Positions 7,294 through 13,839 of a stretch of 13,839 nt of DNA are shown piece by piece. Where the stretch lies: assembly GCA_002453265.1 (NCBI GenBank), contig DKGK01000078.1:1-13839 (forward strand). Reading direction: 5' to 3'. This DNA comes from Flavobacteriales bacterium UBA6772. GTDB lineage: Bacteria > Bacteroidota > Bacteroidia > Flavobacteriales > UBA7430. Below the pieces are notes generated by a model. That model did not search any database and was not told where the DNA came from. It worked only from the letters and a program-made list of their open reading frames with translations. The first letter of the stretch is position 1. Each line of letters begins with the position of its first letter. The position numbers and the translations under genes are program-made.

Positions 7294-7322
7294 CAAATAT
7301 ACATATTTTTTCTAGTTTCTAA
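7294..7322 (-). promoter_or_regulatory. Bacteroidota-type promoter of rimP-nusA-infB
   Basis: Minus strand TTA (7322-7320), 18-nt spacer, TATATTTG (7301-7294), followed by CACC. The -7 box is a perfect TAnnTTTG; TTA stands in for TTG at -33. The -33 element overlaps the end of the upstream gene. Transcription would start near 7287 and give a leader of about 57 nt containing the terminator hairpin. The TATATTTGCACC box resembles the TAAATTTGCACC box in front of tRNA-Gln. Confidence 0.6.
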
Positions 7323-9553
7323 CGTATAACCAATCTTTTATAGGCTTGATTACTTTCGGAGCTTACTTTAACCAAATAAACTCCAGGAGAAAGATTCGAT
7401 AAATTAAAGTACTCTACTTGCTCACCTACTGAAGAAACAGCTCTACTATGAACTTTTTGACCTTGAATATTATAAAACTCAATTGAAACATCTTCCTTAA
7501 CCGAAGTGGCAAAAGTAACATAACAGCTAGAGTTTGCTGGATTTGGATACAAAGATAAAGTTCCTTGAATTTTATTTTCAAATACGCTTAATGGCGTCGC
7601 ATAAACATAAATATTATCTAAGTAAATCCAGTAATTACCTTCATCGTTATAATGTCTAAATGCAATATATACTTCTTGACCTGCATAAGCACTTAAATCT
7701 ATTAGACGCTGTGTGTATTCTGAACTTGGAACAGACTCTTCAAAAACAATAAATTCACCTTCATCAATTAATGAATCCTCTTGGGCATCGTAAACTAAAA
7801 CGGCATAATTATCTAAATAAGCTGGATCTTTAGCTTTCACAAAATACGATAATGTAGTATTTTCTTCTATAAGTAATTTTGGTAATCTCACTAAATTATC
7901 CGGATCTAAAGAACCTTCGTTATCGATAAACGAACTAGAACCTATGGCTCTAAGGCTATTATAAGCAAAATCTTCATCACTTATATGGGACCAAATAGCT
8001 CCGTCTTCATCTCTGTCCATGTTTTCCCAACAATTTGTTAAGAAAGCATCTTCTTCAAAGTCCTCGTAAAATGGTAAACCTACAGGAACACATGTTGTAT
8101 TTTCTACACATAAACCATTATCTATAGTAGCTTCCATGCTATAGTTTAAAGCATCATCATCTGTACAACCCGCAATTTCATCCTGCCCTTGAACAAACAA
8201 CATACTCAAATCATCAACATAAAACAAACGCGTTTGCTCTTCTGGTGTCAAAGACTTAAACTGAATTCCTGCCAAAGCCATTGAACCATCTTCCATCATT
8301 CTATCTTGATAAATAAATGGCCACATATGTAATTGCTCTCCGTTTAAAGATAAAGTTGCTATCCCATTATCAATATCAACTAAATGCTTAACTTCGAACC
8401 ATTCGCCTACAGGAATTGTAAACGATTGAGAATTTTCTGTACCTGTATTTACGTAAGCAGAACCATCGTTCTCAGCGTAAAATTCCATTGCAGGGATTAC
8501 ATCTGCTTCTTCGCAAGCCATTTGGTGCATTAATGTATAGTAAGCAGAACCGTCTTCTTCTGGAACAAACATTGAGAAACTAAACTCGTAAGCTCCGTAA
8601 GTCATATCTCCTAAAGATTTATAAACATTAGAAGGTCCATGATGAATAAGCATAGAATTATCGCCACTTTGAGCATATAATTGAGTTATTTGAGCTAAAT
8701 TTTCTTCTTCGCATACAGTAGCCCAATCTTCAGATTGAGGAACCAATTCATTAAAAGGAGTGTATAGCTCAAAATCATCCGAAGTATAAACTTGACCGAT
8801 AAATCCAACGGTAAAGTCTGTTAGGTATTCTTGTTGCTCATCACTAGAGTCAGTAATAATTAGTTGATAATCACCAGGAGCTACAGAGGACATTTCTAAA
8901 TCTTGCCCAATTACATCTCCATTACTATTTAACCAAGTAATTGTTAAAGGCTCTAAACCTCCAAAGATAGTTGCAGAAACCTCGCCAGAAGAGTGACCTT
9001 CGCTTGAAGCAGAACTTACGGATAAATCAACACTTATTGGTGGAACACATTGCTCTTCCTTCTCTATACCTACAGACCCAAGAACTCCGTAAAACCCTAA
9101 ATGAGTTTCTGTGTATGTGGTATCTAAAGGACTTATCGTAACAATGGTAGGAACGCCCGTAATACCGTAAGTATTATGAGCAGCATCTCCGCCACCATCC
9201 ATTCCACTTACCATAGGTAAGCCATGAATTCCGGGCATAAATTCTGCCTCAAAATCTATACAGGCTTGGGTATCGGAACCTGTATCAATAGAAATAAAAA
9301 TCACATCGTTGTAATTACATCCAAAATCTACAAAACCCTTTCCTACATCTGGAGCTACGCCCTGACAAGGACCACACCATGTGCCAAAAAAGTCGACAAC
9401 GACGTATTTACCTTGACCTAAGTATTCGTATAGTTCGTGCGTTTCGCCTAAAATATCGGTTACTATAAAGTTTGGTGCAGGAATCGGGTCTTGGGCTTTT
9501 GCTGTTGAAACAAAAGCAGTAACTACCGCTAATAAAATGTAAAGTTTTTTCAT
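7319..9553 (-). CDS. Secreted thioredoxin-fold protein with type IX sorting domain
   Basis: 744 residues. Signal peptide 1-20 (cleavage TAKA|Q). A TlpA/ResA-like thioredoxin domain at about 24-160 carries W59-C-G-P-C63 and the cis-Pro loop T-G-V-P-T (132-136). A SprB-like Ig-type repeat spans about 170-250 and a concanavalin/LamG-like beta region about 252-455. The G-C-T-D-D-D-A-L-N-Y motif (462-471) is one common in secreted Bacteroidota proteins. A second jelly-roll domain of cleaved-adhesin/MAM type (about 493-652) ends in W-I-Y-L-D-N-I-Y-V. The type IX C-terminal sorting domain is at about 665-744 (L-Y-P-N-P, then P-G-V-Y-L-V-K-V). It is therefore probably exported by Sec, moved across the outer membrane by the type IX system, and released or held at the surface. 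Disulfide reduction or exchange outside the cell is inferred from CGPC; a true substrate is unknown. ATG 9553 starts the signal peptide. Monocistronic by context. Confidence 0.88.
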   Translation of the reverse strand: MKKLYILLAVVTAFVSTAKAQDPIPAPNFIVTDILGETHELYEYLGQGKYVVVDFFGTWCGPCQGVAPDVGKGFVDFGCNYNDVIFISIDTGSDTQACIDFEAEFMPGIHGLPMVSGMDGGGDAAHNTYGITGVPTIVTISPLDTTYTETHLGFYGVLGSVGIEKEEQCVPPISVDLSVSSASSEGHSSGEVSATIFGGLEPLTITWLNSNGDVIGQDLEMSSVAPGDYQLIITDSSDEQQEYLTDFTVGFIGQVYTSDDFELYTPFNELVPQSEDWATVCEEENLAQITQLYAQSGDNSMLIHHGPSNVYKSLGDMTYGAYEFSFSMFVPEEDGSAYYTLMHQMACEEADVIPAMEFYAENDGSAYVNTGTENSQSFTIPVGEWFEVKHLVDIDNGIATLSLNGEQLHMWPFIYQDRMMEDGSMALAGIQFKSLTPEEQTRLFYVDDLSMLFVQGQDEIAGCTDDDALNYSMEATIDNGLCVENTTCVPVGLPFYEDFEEDAFLTNCWENMDRDEDGAIWSHISDEDFAYNSLRAIGSSSFIDNEGSLDPDNLVRLPKLLIEENTTLSYFVKAKDPAYLDNYAVLVYDAQEDSLIDEGEFIVFEESVPSSEYTQRLIDLSAYAGQEVYIAFRHYNDEGNYWIYLDNIYVYATPLSVFENKIQGTLSLYPNPANSSCYVTFATSVKEDVSIEFYNIQGQKVHSRAVSSVGEQVEYFNLSNLSPGVYLVKVSSESNQAYKRLVIR

Positions 9554-9574
9554 GATTTTGAGTTTTAACGTCTG

Positions 9575-9582
9575 TAAATATA
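9575..9582 (-). promoter_or_regulatory. Candidate -7 box of the secreted thioredoxin gene
   Basis: TATATTTA on the minus strand, one mismatch from TAnnTTTG, ends 21 nt before the ATG at 9553. No TTG or TTA is found 17-20 nt upstream, so it is weaker than the rimP and actA promoters. The same TATATTTAC string precedes the SPOR gene. Confidence 0.3.
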
Positions 9583-9763
9583 CAAAAACAATTAAGTTCA
9601 GCCACTTACATCAATAATCTTGCCAAAAAAAAGCGGTATGTAATGCACAGAACTCATCAAGCATCGACGGACAATAATGGGTTTTCGACAATATTTTTAT
9701 TAAAATCAATTAACGTGCCGTGAGCCCAATACATTCATCAACTTACACCAAACTTGTAGCCAC
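9583..9763. other. Intergenic stretch without recognised feature
   Basis: Between the secreted thioredoxin gene and the tRNA terminator. I see no open frame of useful length, no convincing hairpin with a T-run, no repeat and no tRNA-like sequence. Together with the DNA flanking the tRNA (to 10052) it makes about 500 bp with only the tRNA as a gene. Confidence 0.6.
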
Positions 9764-9797
9764 AAAAAAAGTCACTTAAATTAATAAGTGACTTTTT
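9764..9797 (-). terminator. Intrinsic terminator of tRNA-Gln
   Basis: Stem GTCACTTA (9771-9778) / TAAGTGAC (9785-9792) with a 6-nt AT loop. Read on the minus strand it is followed by T7 (9770-9764) and preceded by A5. It begins one nucleotide beyond the tRNA 3' end, so the tRNA is its own transcription unit. Confidence 0.85.
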
Positions 9798-9798
9798 G

Positions 9799-9871
9799 TT
9801 GTCCCACTAGGGCTCGAACCTAGACTCTTCTGTACCAAAAACAGACGTGTTGCCAGTTACACCATGGGACA
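9799..9871 (-). tRNA. tRNA-Gln (anticodon UUG)
   Basis: A 73-nt cloverleaf on the minus strand. Acceptor stem TGTCCCA/TGGGACA (9871-9865 with 9806-9800) and discriminator A at 9799. D stem GTGT/ACAC with loop AACTGGCA. Anticodon stem TCTGT/ACAGA with loop TTTTGGT, giving anticodon TTG at 9838-9836. Five-nt variable loop and T arm CTAGG-TTCGAGC-CCTAG. All stems pair fully. CCA is not encoded (AC follows). It reads CAA and, through wobble, CAG codons. No other tRNA is nearby. TAAATTTG lies 9 nt upstream and a terminator immediately downstream. Confidence 0.97.
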
Positions 9872-9880
9872 AATGCGGTG

Positions 9881-9888
9881 CAAATTTA
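9881..9888 (-). promoter_or_regulatory. -7 promoter box of tRNA-Gln
   Basis: TAAATTTG on the minus strand is a perfect TAnnTTTG, followed by CACC, and ends 9 nt before the mature tRNA 5' end, so the leader is only a few nucleotides. At -33 only a TTA 23 nt upstream is seen, so the upstream element is weak or absent; an A/T-rich spacer fills the region. Confidence 0.5.
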
Positions 9889-10009
9889 TTTCTTTTTTTT
9901 AATTAGCCCTCTAAAAATATAAAAAATATCATAAAAATATTGCATTAACCTTTTAACATATTTTAAGTCAATTATCTACGTCAAAAAAAAGAACACAAAA
10001 TATTTTTTA

Positions 10010-10017
10010 TACATTCG
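10010..10017 (+). promoter_or_regulatory. Weak candidate -7 box of the GT117 gene
   Basis: TACATTCG followed by CAC differs by one base from TAnnTTTG and lies 35 nt before the ATG at 10053. No -33 TTG or TTA is found at a proper distance. It is the best candidate in a very A/T-rich 181-bp gap after the tRNA. Confidence 0.25.
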
Positions 10018-10052
10018 CACAAGTTTGAATACAATTGAATAAATCGAAAAAA

Positions 10053-13000
10053 ATGCAGTACAAAAAAATAAACAATTTGCTAGGTTGGTTAGCATTTGCA
10101 ATTGCTTTAAGCACTTACATCTTAACCCTAGAACCCACCACAAGCTTCTGGGATTGTGGGGAATACATAGCTACAGCCTTTAAACTTCAGGTTGGACATC
10201 CTCCGGGAGCACCTACTTTTTTACTCTTAGGAAACTTCTTTTCTAACTTTGCTTTTGGCGATGTTACTAAAGTAGCTTACATGATTAATTTGATGTCTGC
10301 AATGACTTCTGCCTTCACTATTCTGTTTTTATTCTGGACTATTACTGCTTTTGCCAAACGTATTTTAGGTAAAATTGAGTCTCAAGGACAAGTTTATTCT
10401 ATTATGGGCGCTGGTCTTGTGGGATCTTTAGCCTATACTTTTTCCGATTCGTTTTGGTTTTCTGCCATCGAAGGGGAAGTATATGGGATGTCGTCGTTTT
10501 TTACAGCGGTCGTATTTTGGGCTGCCTTAAAATGGGATGAAGAGTACGATCTTATTGGAGATTCTGCCAACAGATGGTTGCTTTTAATAACTTACCTGGT
10601 TGGTTTATCAATTGGAGTTCACATGCTAAACCTATTAGCTATACCCGCTGTTGTTTATATGTATTACTTCAAAAAATACAAAACCACAAAAAAAGGTTTC
10701 TTCGTAACAGGAATTGTTTCGGTACTAATTTTAGGTTTTATTTTCTTCGGATTGATACCTCAAATAGTAAAATGGCTTGGTATTGTTGAACGTACATTTG
10801 TAAACAGTATTGGCTTACCATTTAACAGTGGAACCATTTTCTTTATCGGTTTATTGGTTGCAGTAATTTATTACGGGCTCAAAAAAGCGAAAGAAAGCAA
10901 CAGAAATCTAATTCACACTGCCATTTTAGGAATTACATTTATCCTTATTGGTTATTCTTCTTTTGCTGTTTTAGTTATTCGTTCGAATGCAAACACGCCA
11001 ATTGACGAAAACAACCCAGAAGAAGCCGTTGGCTTATTAGCCTACCTTAATCGTGAACAATATGGCTCTACACCTTTAATACACGGGCAATATTATACAG
11101 CTGGGCTAGACAAAAAAAATCCGTACAGCGATGGAACGCCTGTTTATGTAAAAGATGAAGAAGTCGGAAAGTATGTTATTTCTGATCCTAGAAAAAACCA
11201 CAGCCCAAACTTCGAGAAAAAACACTCTGGATTATTCTCTAGAATGTGGAGTAGAGAAAGTAGACACGTAAATGCTTATAAAGACTGGGGAAATATTACA
11301 GGTAGAAAAGGTAAGAAACCAAGCTTTGGCGAAAACCTGACTTATTTCTTCAACTACCAAATTAACCATATGTACTTTAGGTATTTTATGTGGAACTTTG
11401 CAGGAAAACAAAACGATATGCAAAGTCATGGTTCTATTACAGAAGGTCAATGGCTTAGTGGAATTACATTTTTTGATGAGTGGCGTTTAGGCCCACAAGA
11501 AAATCTTCCTAGGGGACAAGCAAACAACCCAGGAAGAAACCACTTCTACATGCTCCCATTTTTATTGGGTATGATTGGTTTATTCTATCATTATAAAAAG
11601 AACAAAAAAGACGCTTGGATTGTAAATCTACTTTTCATTTTTACAGGCTTGGCAATTGTTGTGTATCTTAATCAATATCCATATCAACCTAGAGAAAGAG
11701 ATTATGCTTATGTAGGTTCCTTTTATGCTTTTGCAATTTGGATTGGATTGGGAGTACTTGCAATAATTGAAAAACTAAGAGTTTATGCTCCAGAAAAAAT
11801 TGCAGCAATAGCAACTACCACTTTATGTTTAGTTGCAGTTCCTGGGATTATGGCTTCCGAAGGTTGGGACGATCACAACAGATCGGATAGATATACAGCA
11901 CGCGATTTTGCTAAGGCATATCTAGATTCTTGTGAGCCAGATGCGATACTCTTTACCATGGGAGACAACGATACTTTCCCACTTTGGTACGTACAAGAAG
12001 TAGAAGGCTATAGAACCGATGTAAGAATTGTAAATCTTAGTTTATTAAATACCGATTGGTATATAGACCAAATGAAACGGGATGCATACGAAGGAAAAGG
12101 AGTTCCTTTTACGATGCCTAATAAATTATACAGACAAGGAACCAGAGATGTAGCCATTTACCAAGATGCAGGAATTTCAGATCAGCGTTGGGATGTTTCT
12201 AGAATGAACGAATGGATTCAAAGTGATGGACCTAGAACGAAAGTTCAAATGGGGAAAGAATATGTTTACTTCCCTACCAAGAAACTTCGTATTCCTGTAA
12301 ACAAAGAAAAAGTTATAGCTAATGGAACTGTGTCTCCAGAAGATGCTCATTTAATTCTACCTAGTATAAACTGGAATTTAAATGTGAATCAGATGGAGAA
12401 GAAACACATGATGATTATAGATTTGATAGACACCAACAACTGGGATCGTCCAATTTATTTCTCTATCACCATTGGAAATAGTGCACATTCATTCTCATAT
12501 TTATGGGATTATTTCCAACTAGATGGGTTGGCTTACCGTTTTGTACCCATTAAAACTAAATCTGAATCCGGTAAAATTGGTCGTGTAGAAACCGATGTGC
12601 TTTATACCAGTTTAATGGAGAAATTTGAATATGGAAACATGAATGGTGAAAATGTTTATATGGATGAAACGAACTTAAGATTGGTGATGAATATCCGTAA
12701 TAACTTTTCCAGACTAGCTGATAAATTAATTATTGAAGGTGATACTTTGAGAGCCGTTAAGGTTTTAAACAAATGCATAGACTTAATGCCGCACGAAAAA
12801 GTAGAGTATAATTACTTTATGCTTCCTATTGCAGAAAGTTTCTACGCCTGTGGAGAAATTGAAAAAGCGAGAATGATAATCTCTACAATGCAGGAGATGT
12901 TTGAAGAAAAACTCACTTACTACGCACAATTCGAAGAAGAGAATAAGGACGCTGTAAGAAGTGACACGCAACGATCTTTATCGCTTTACAATAGTATTGT

Positions 13001-13091
13001 GAGAGTTGTTATGGCAAACGATACCGAAGCATACGCAGAGGGTATTGCAAACGACTTTCAAACAAGAATGAAAACTTCTAACTTTAGATAA
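10053..13091 (+). CDS. GT117/DUF2723 family membrane glycosyltransferase-like protein
   Basis: 1012 residues from ATG 10053; a TTG at 10035 would add six lysine-rich residues before the first membrane helix and is less likely. Polytopic inner-membrane protein: hydrophobic segments at about 10-26, 53-68, 75-100, 115-130, 140-158, 174-203, 215-235, 261-275, 288-308, 499-511, 522-540, 553-572 and 583-600, then a soluble C-terminal part. Family marks: T-T-S-F-W-D-C-G-E (29-37), where the acidic residues sit in the first external loop as in protein O-mannosyltransferases; G-H-P-P-G-A-P (48-54); E-G-E-V-Y; Y-Q-P-R-E-R-D-Y (544-551); G-D-N-D-T-F-P-L-W-Y (637-646). Residues 870-950 look TPR-like. The family is related to human TMEM260, a protein O-mannosyltransferase; transfer of a sugar from a lipid donor to envelope proteins is inference. 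It precedes a polysaccharide deacetylase, with a terminator between. Confidence 0.88.
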   Translation: MQYKKINNLLGWLAFAIALSTYILTLEPTTSFWDCGEYIATAFKLQVGHPPGAPTFLLLGNFFSNFAFGDVTKVAYMINLMSAMTSAFTILFLFWTITAFAKRILGKIESQGQVYSIMGAGLVGSLAYTFSDSFWFSAIEGEVYGMSSFFTAVVFWAALKWDEEYDLIGDSANRWLLLITYLVGLSIGVHMLNLLAIPAVVYMYYFKKYKTTKKGFFVTGIVSVLILGFIFFGLIPQIVKWLGIVERTFVNSIGLPFNSGTIFFIGLLVAVIYYGLKKAKESNRNLIHTAILGITFILIGYSSFAVLVIRSNANTPIDENNPEEAVGLLAYLNREQYGSTPLIHGQYYTAGLDKKNPYSDGTPVYVKDEEVGKYVISDPRKNHSPNFEKKHSGLFSRMWSRESRHVNAYKDWGNITGRKGKKPSFGENLTYFFNYQINHMYFRYFMWNFAGKQNDMQSHGSITEGQWLSGITFFDEWRLGPQENLPRGQANNPGRNHFYMLPFLLGMIGLFYHYKKNKKDAWIVNLLFIFTGLAIVVYLNQYPYQPRERDYAYVGSFYAFAIWIGLGVLAIIEKLRVYAPEKIAAIATTTLCLVAVPGIMASEGWDDHNRSDRYTARDFAKAYLDSCEPDAILFTMGDNDTFPLWYVQEVEGYRTDVRIVNLSLLNTDWYIDQMKRDAYEGKGVPFTMPNKLYRQGTRDVAIYQDAGISDQRWDVSRMNEWIQSDGPRTKVQMGKEYVYFPTKKLRIPVNKEKVIANGTVSPEDAHLILPSINWNLNVNQMEKKHMMIIDLIDTNNWDRPIYFSITIGNSAHSFSYLWDYFQLDGLAYRFVPIKTKSESGKIGRVETDVLYTSLMEKFEYGNMNGENVYMDETNLRLVMNIRNNFSRLADKLIIEGDTLRAVKVLNKCIDLMPHEKVEYNYFMLPIAESFYACGEIEKARMIISTMQEMFEEKLTYYAQFEEENKDAVRSDTQRSLSLYNSIVRVVMANDTEAYAEGIANDFQTRMKTSNFR

Positions 13092-13097
13092 ATAGGA

Positions 13098-13123
13098 AAG
13101 CGCTGGAAACAGCGCTTTTTTTT
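13098..13123 (+). terminator. Intrinsic terminator after the GT117 gene, abutting the next ATG
   Basis: Perfect stem AAGCGCTG (13098-13105) / CAGCGCTT (13110-13117) with a GAAA tetraloop, and T8 at 13116-13123. It begins 6 nt after the GT117 stop. The T-run ends on the base before the ATG of the deacetylase gene, so the hairpin also occupies that gene's ribosome-binding region. Confidence 0.85.
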
Positions 13124-13738
13124 ATGACTTACCTCTACAAAACACCGCAATTACTTAAATGGTATTATCCCAATTTAATTTGGGATTTTACCACAGCGGA
13201 AAAGTGCGTCTATTTAACTTTCGACGATGGTCCTACAACAGAATATACCCTGTGGATTTTAGAACAACTCGAAAGCTATAATGCCAAAGCAACTTTTTTT
13301 TGCATTGGTAATAATGTAGAAAAACACCCTAAAGAATTTGAAGCTATTATAAAGCAGAAACATTCTGTAGGAAACCATACATACAACCATATAAATGGAT
13401 GTAACAATAGTCTACTCTCTTATCTAAGAGATATTAGGAAGTGTGAAGCCATTTTTAAATCGAACTTATTTAGACCGCCATACGGCAGAATGAGTAACAA
13501 ACAATCTGCTGTACTCACTAAAGAATACAAAGTTATTATGTGGGATGTTTTAAGTGGAGATTTCGACACTAGTTTATCTGGAGAAAAGTGTGCAGAAGCC
13601 GTAATAGACAACACCACAAATGGCTCGATAATTGTCTTTCACGATAGTATAAAAGCAGCAGACAGATTGAAAATTGCATTACCTATCGTTTTAGAGACTT
13701 TAACTTCTCAAGGATTTACTTTTAAGGCAATTTTGTAA
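13124..13738 (+). CDS. NodB-type polysaccharide deacetylase
   Basis: 204 residues: a compact NodB-homology domain and little else. Metal-dependent de-N-acetylation (or O-deacetylation) of a cell-wall or exopolysaccharide amino sugar is the family reaction. Motifs: T-F-D-D-G-P at 32-37 (catalytic base Asp34, metal Asp35), H85-T-Y-N-H89 (metal ligands), R117-P-P-Y-G121, W140-D-V-L-S-G-D and V-F-H173-D (catalytic His). All five family motifs are intact, so it should be active. No signal peptide or clear membrane anchor is visible, and the protein begins directly with the K-T-P segment found at the start of related Bacteroidota proteins, which supports the ATG at 13124. Location is therefore cytoplasmic or unknown. 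It follows the GT117 gene by 32 bp but across a terminator. No terminator is seen after it. Confidence 0.9.
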   Translation: MTYLYKTPQLLKWYYPNLIWDFTTAEKCVYLTFDDGPTTEYTLWILEQLESYNAKATFFCIGNNVEKHPKEFEAIIKQKHSVGNHTYNHINGCNNSLLSYLRDIRKCEAIFKSNLFRPPYGRMSNKQSAVLTKEYKVIMWDVLSGDFDTSLSGEKCAEAVIDNTTNGSIIVFHDSIKAADRLKIALPIVLETLTSQGFTFKAIL

Positions 13739-13803
13739 CTCTAGGACAACTATTTACTATACTTAACAGTCTTATCTAATAAATAATATGCTTATAGGCA
13801 AGA

Positions 13804-13833
13804 TTACAGAATATTGCAATAATCGTATATTTG
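13804..13833 (+). promoter_or_regulatory. Promoter-like motif at the right edge
   Basis: TTA (13804-13806), 19-nt spacer, TATATTTG (13826-13833), a perfect TAnnTTTG, pointing out of the window; presumably it drives a gene beyond it. A frame starting at ATG 13788 is open for 17 codons to the edge and would overlap the motif. Both readings stay possible; I prefer the promoter. Confidence 0.4.
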
Positions 13834-13839
13834 AAAATT

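Noticed and set aside
9408..9605. Minus-strand 65-codon frame overlapping the start of the secreted thioredoxin gene
   Set aside because: Frame-shifted shadow of the signal peptide and thioredoxin region; no ATG of its own in a sensible context.
10035..10052. TTG start for the GT117 gene
   Set aside because: It adds six Lys/Ser/Asn residues; the ATG at 10053 directly precedes the first conserved membrane segment.
13788..13839. Partial coding sequence from ATG 13788 to the window end
   Set aside because: Only 17 codons, not recognised, and overlapping a perfect TATATTTG promoter box; too little to call.
1..13839. CRISPR arrays, insertion sequences, phage or defence genes
   Set aside because: No regularly spaced repeats, transposase-like frames, terminal inverted repeats or nuclease/toxin motifs were found; gene content is housekeeping and envelope.

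Overview
The window reads as chromosomal DNA of a member of the Bacteroidota, most likely a flavobacterium. Evidence: low GC; Bacteroidota-type -7 boxes (TAnnTTTG) instead of sigma70 boxes; almost no Shine-Dalgarno sequences; an alternative complex III (Act) respiratory locus; a type IX secretion C-terminal sorting domain; and an IF-2/NusA/RimP set that fits flavobacterial proteins. All functional names come from reading the sequence; no database was searched.

Left part (1-1894, minus strand): the start of the alternative complex III operon. A hexaheme cytochrome c (actA-like) is followed by the first 211 codons of the Tat-type molybdopterin-oxidoreductase-like/iron-sulfur subunit (actB-like), which leaves the window. 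Diverging from it is a small exported SPOR-domain protein (2068-2493). It is separated by a bidirectional terminator from the convergent rimP-nusA-infB operon (2558-7230, minus strand).

Middle (7241-10052): a short rimP leader holds a good promoter and a strong intrinsic-terminator hairpin just in front of the rimP start. Upstream of it lies a 744-residue exported multidomain protein with a thioredoxin (WCGPC) head and a type IX sorting tail. Further upstream is a lone tRNA-Gln(UUG) with its own promoter and terminator. The non-coding DNA around the tRNA holds nothing else that I recognise.

Right part (10053-13738, plus strand): a 1012-residue polytopic GT117/DUF2723 membrane glycosyltransferase-like protein. 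It is followed by a terminator hairpin whose T-run touches the ATG of a NodB-type polysaccharide deacetylase. The last bases carry a promoter-like motif pointing out of the window.

Most genes are housekeeping: respiration, translation/transcription factors and envelope sugars. I see no mobile element, CRISPR array or defence system. The points most worth a second look are regulatory: two places (rimP and the deacetylase) where any ordinary transcript must pass an intrinsic terminator immediately before the start codon, and a recurring TTA-N18/19-TAnnTTT(G/A) promoter geometry. Protein-level points are the monoheme-pentaheme fusion, the threefold GPK repeat in the IF-2 linker and the secreted thioredoxin architecture.
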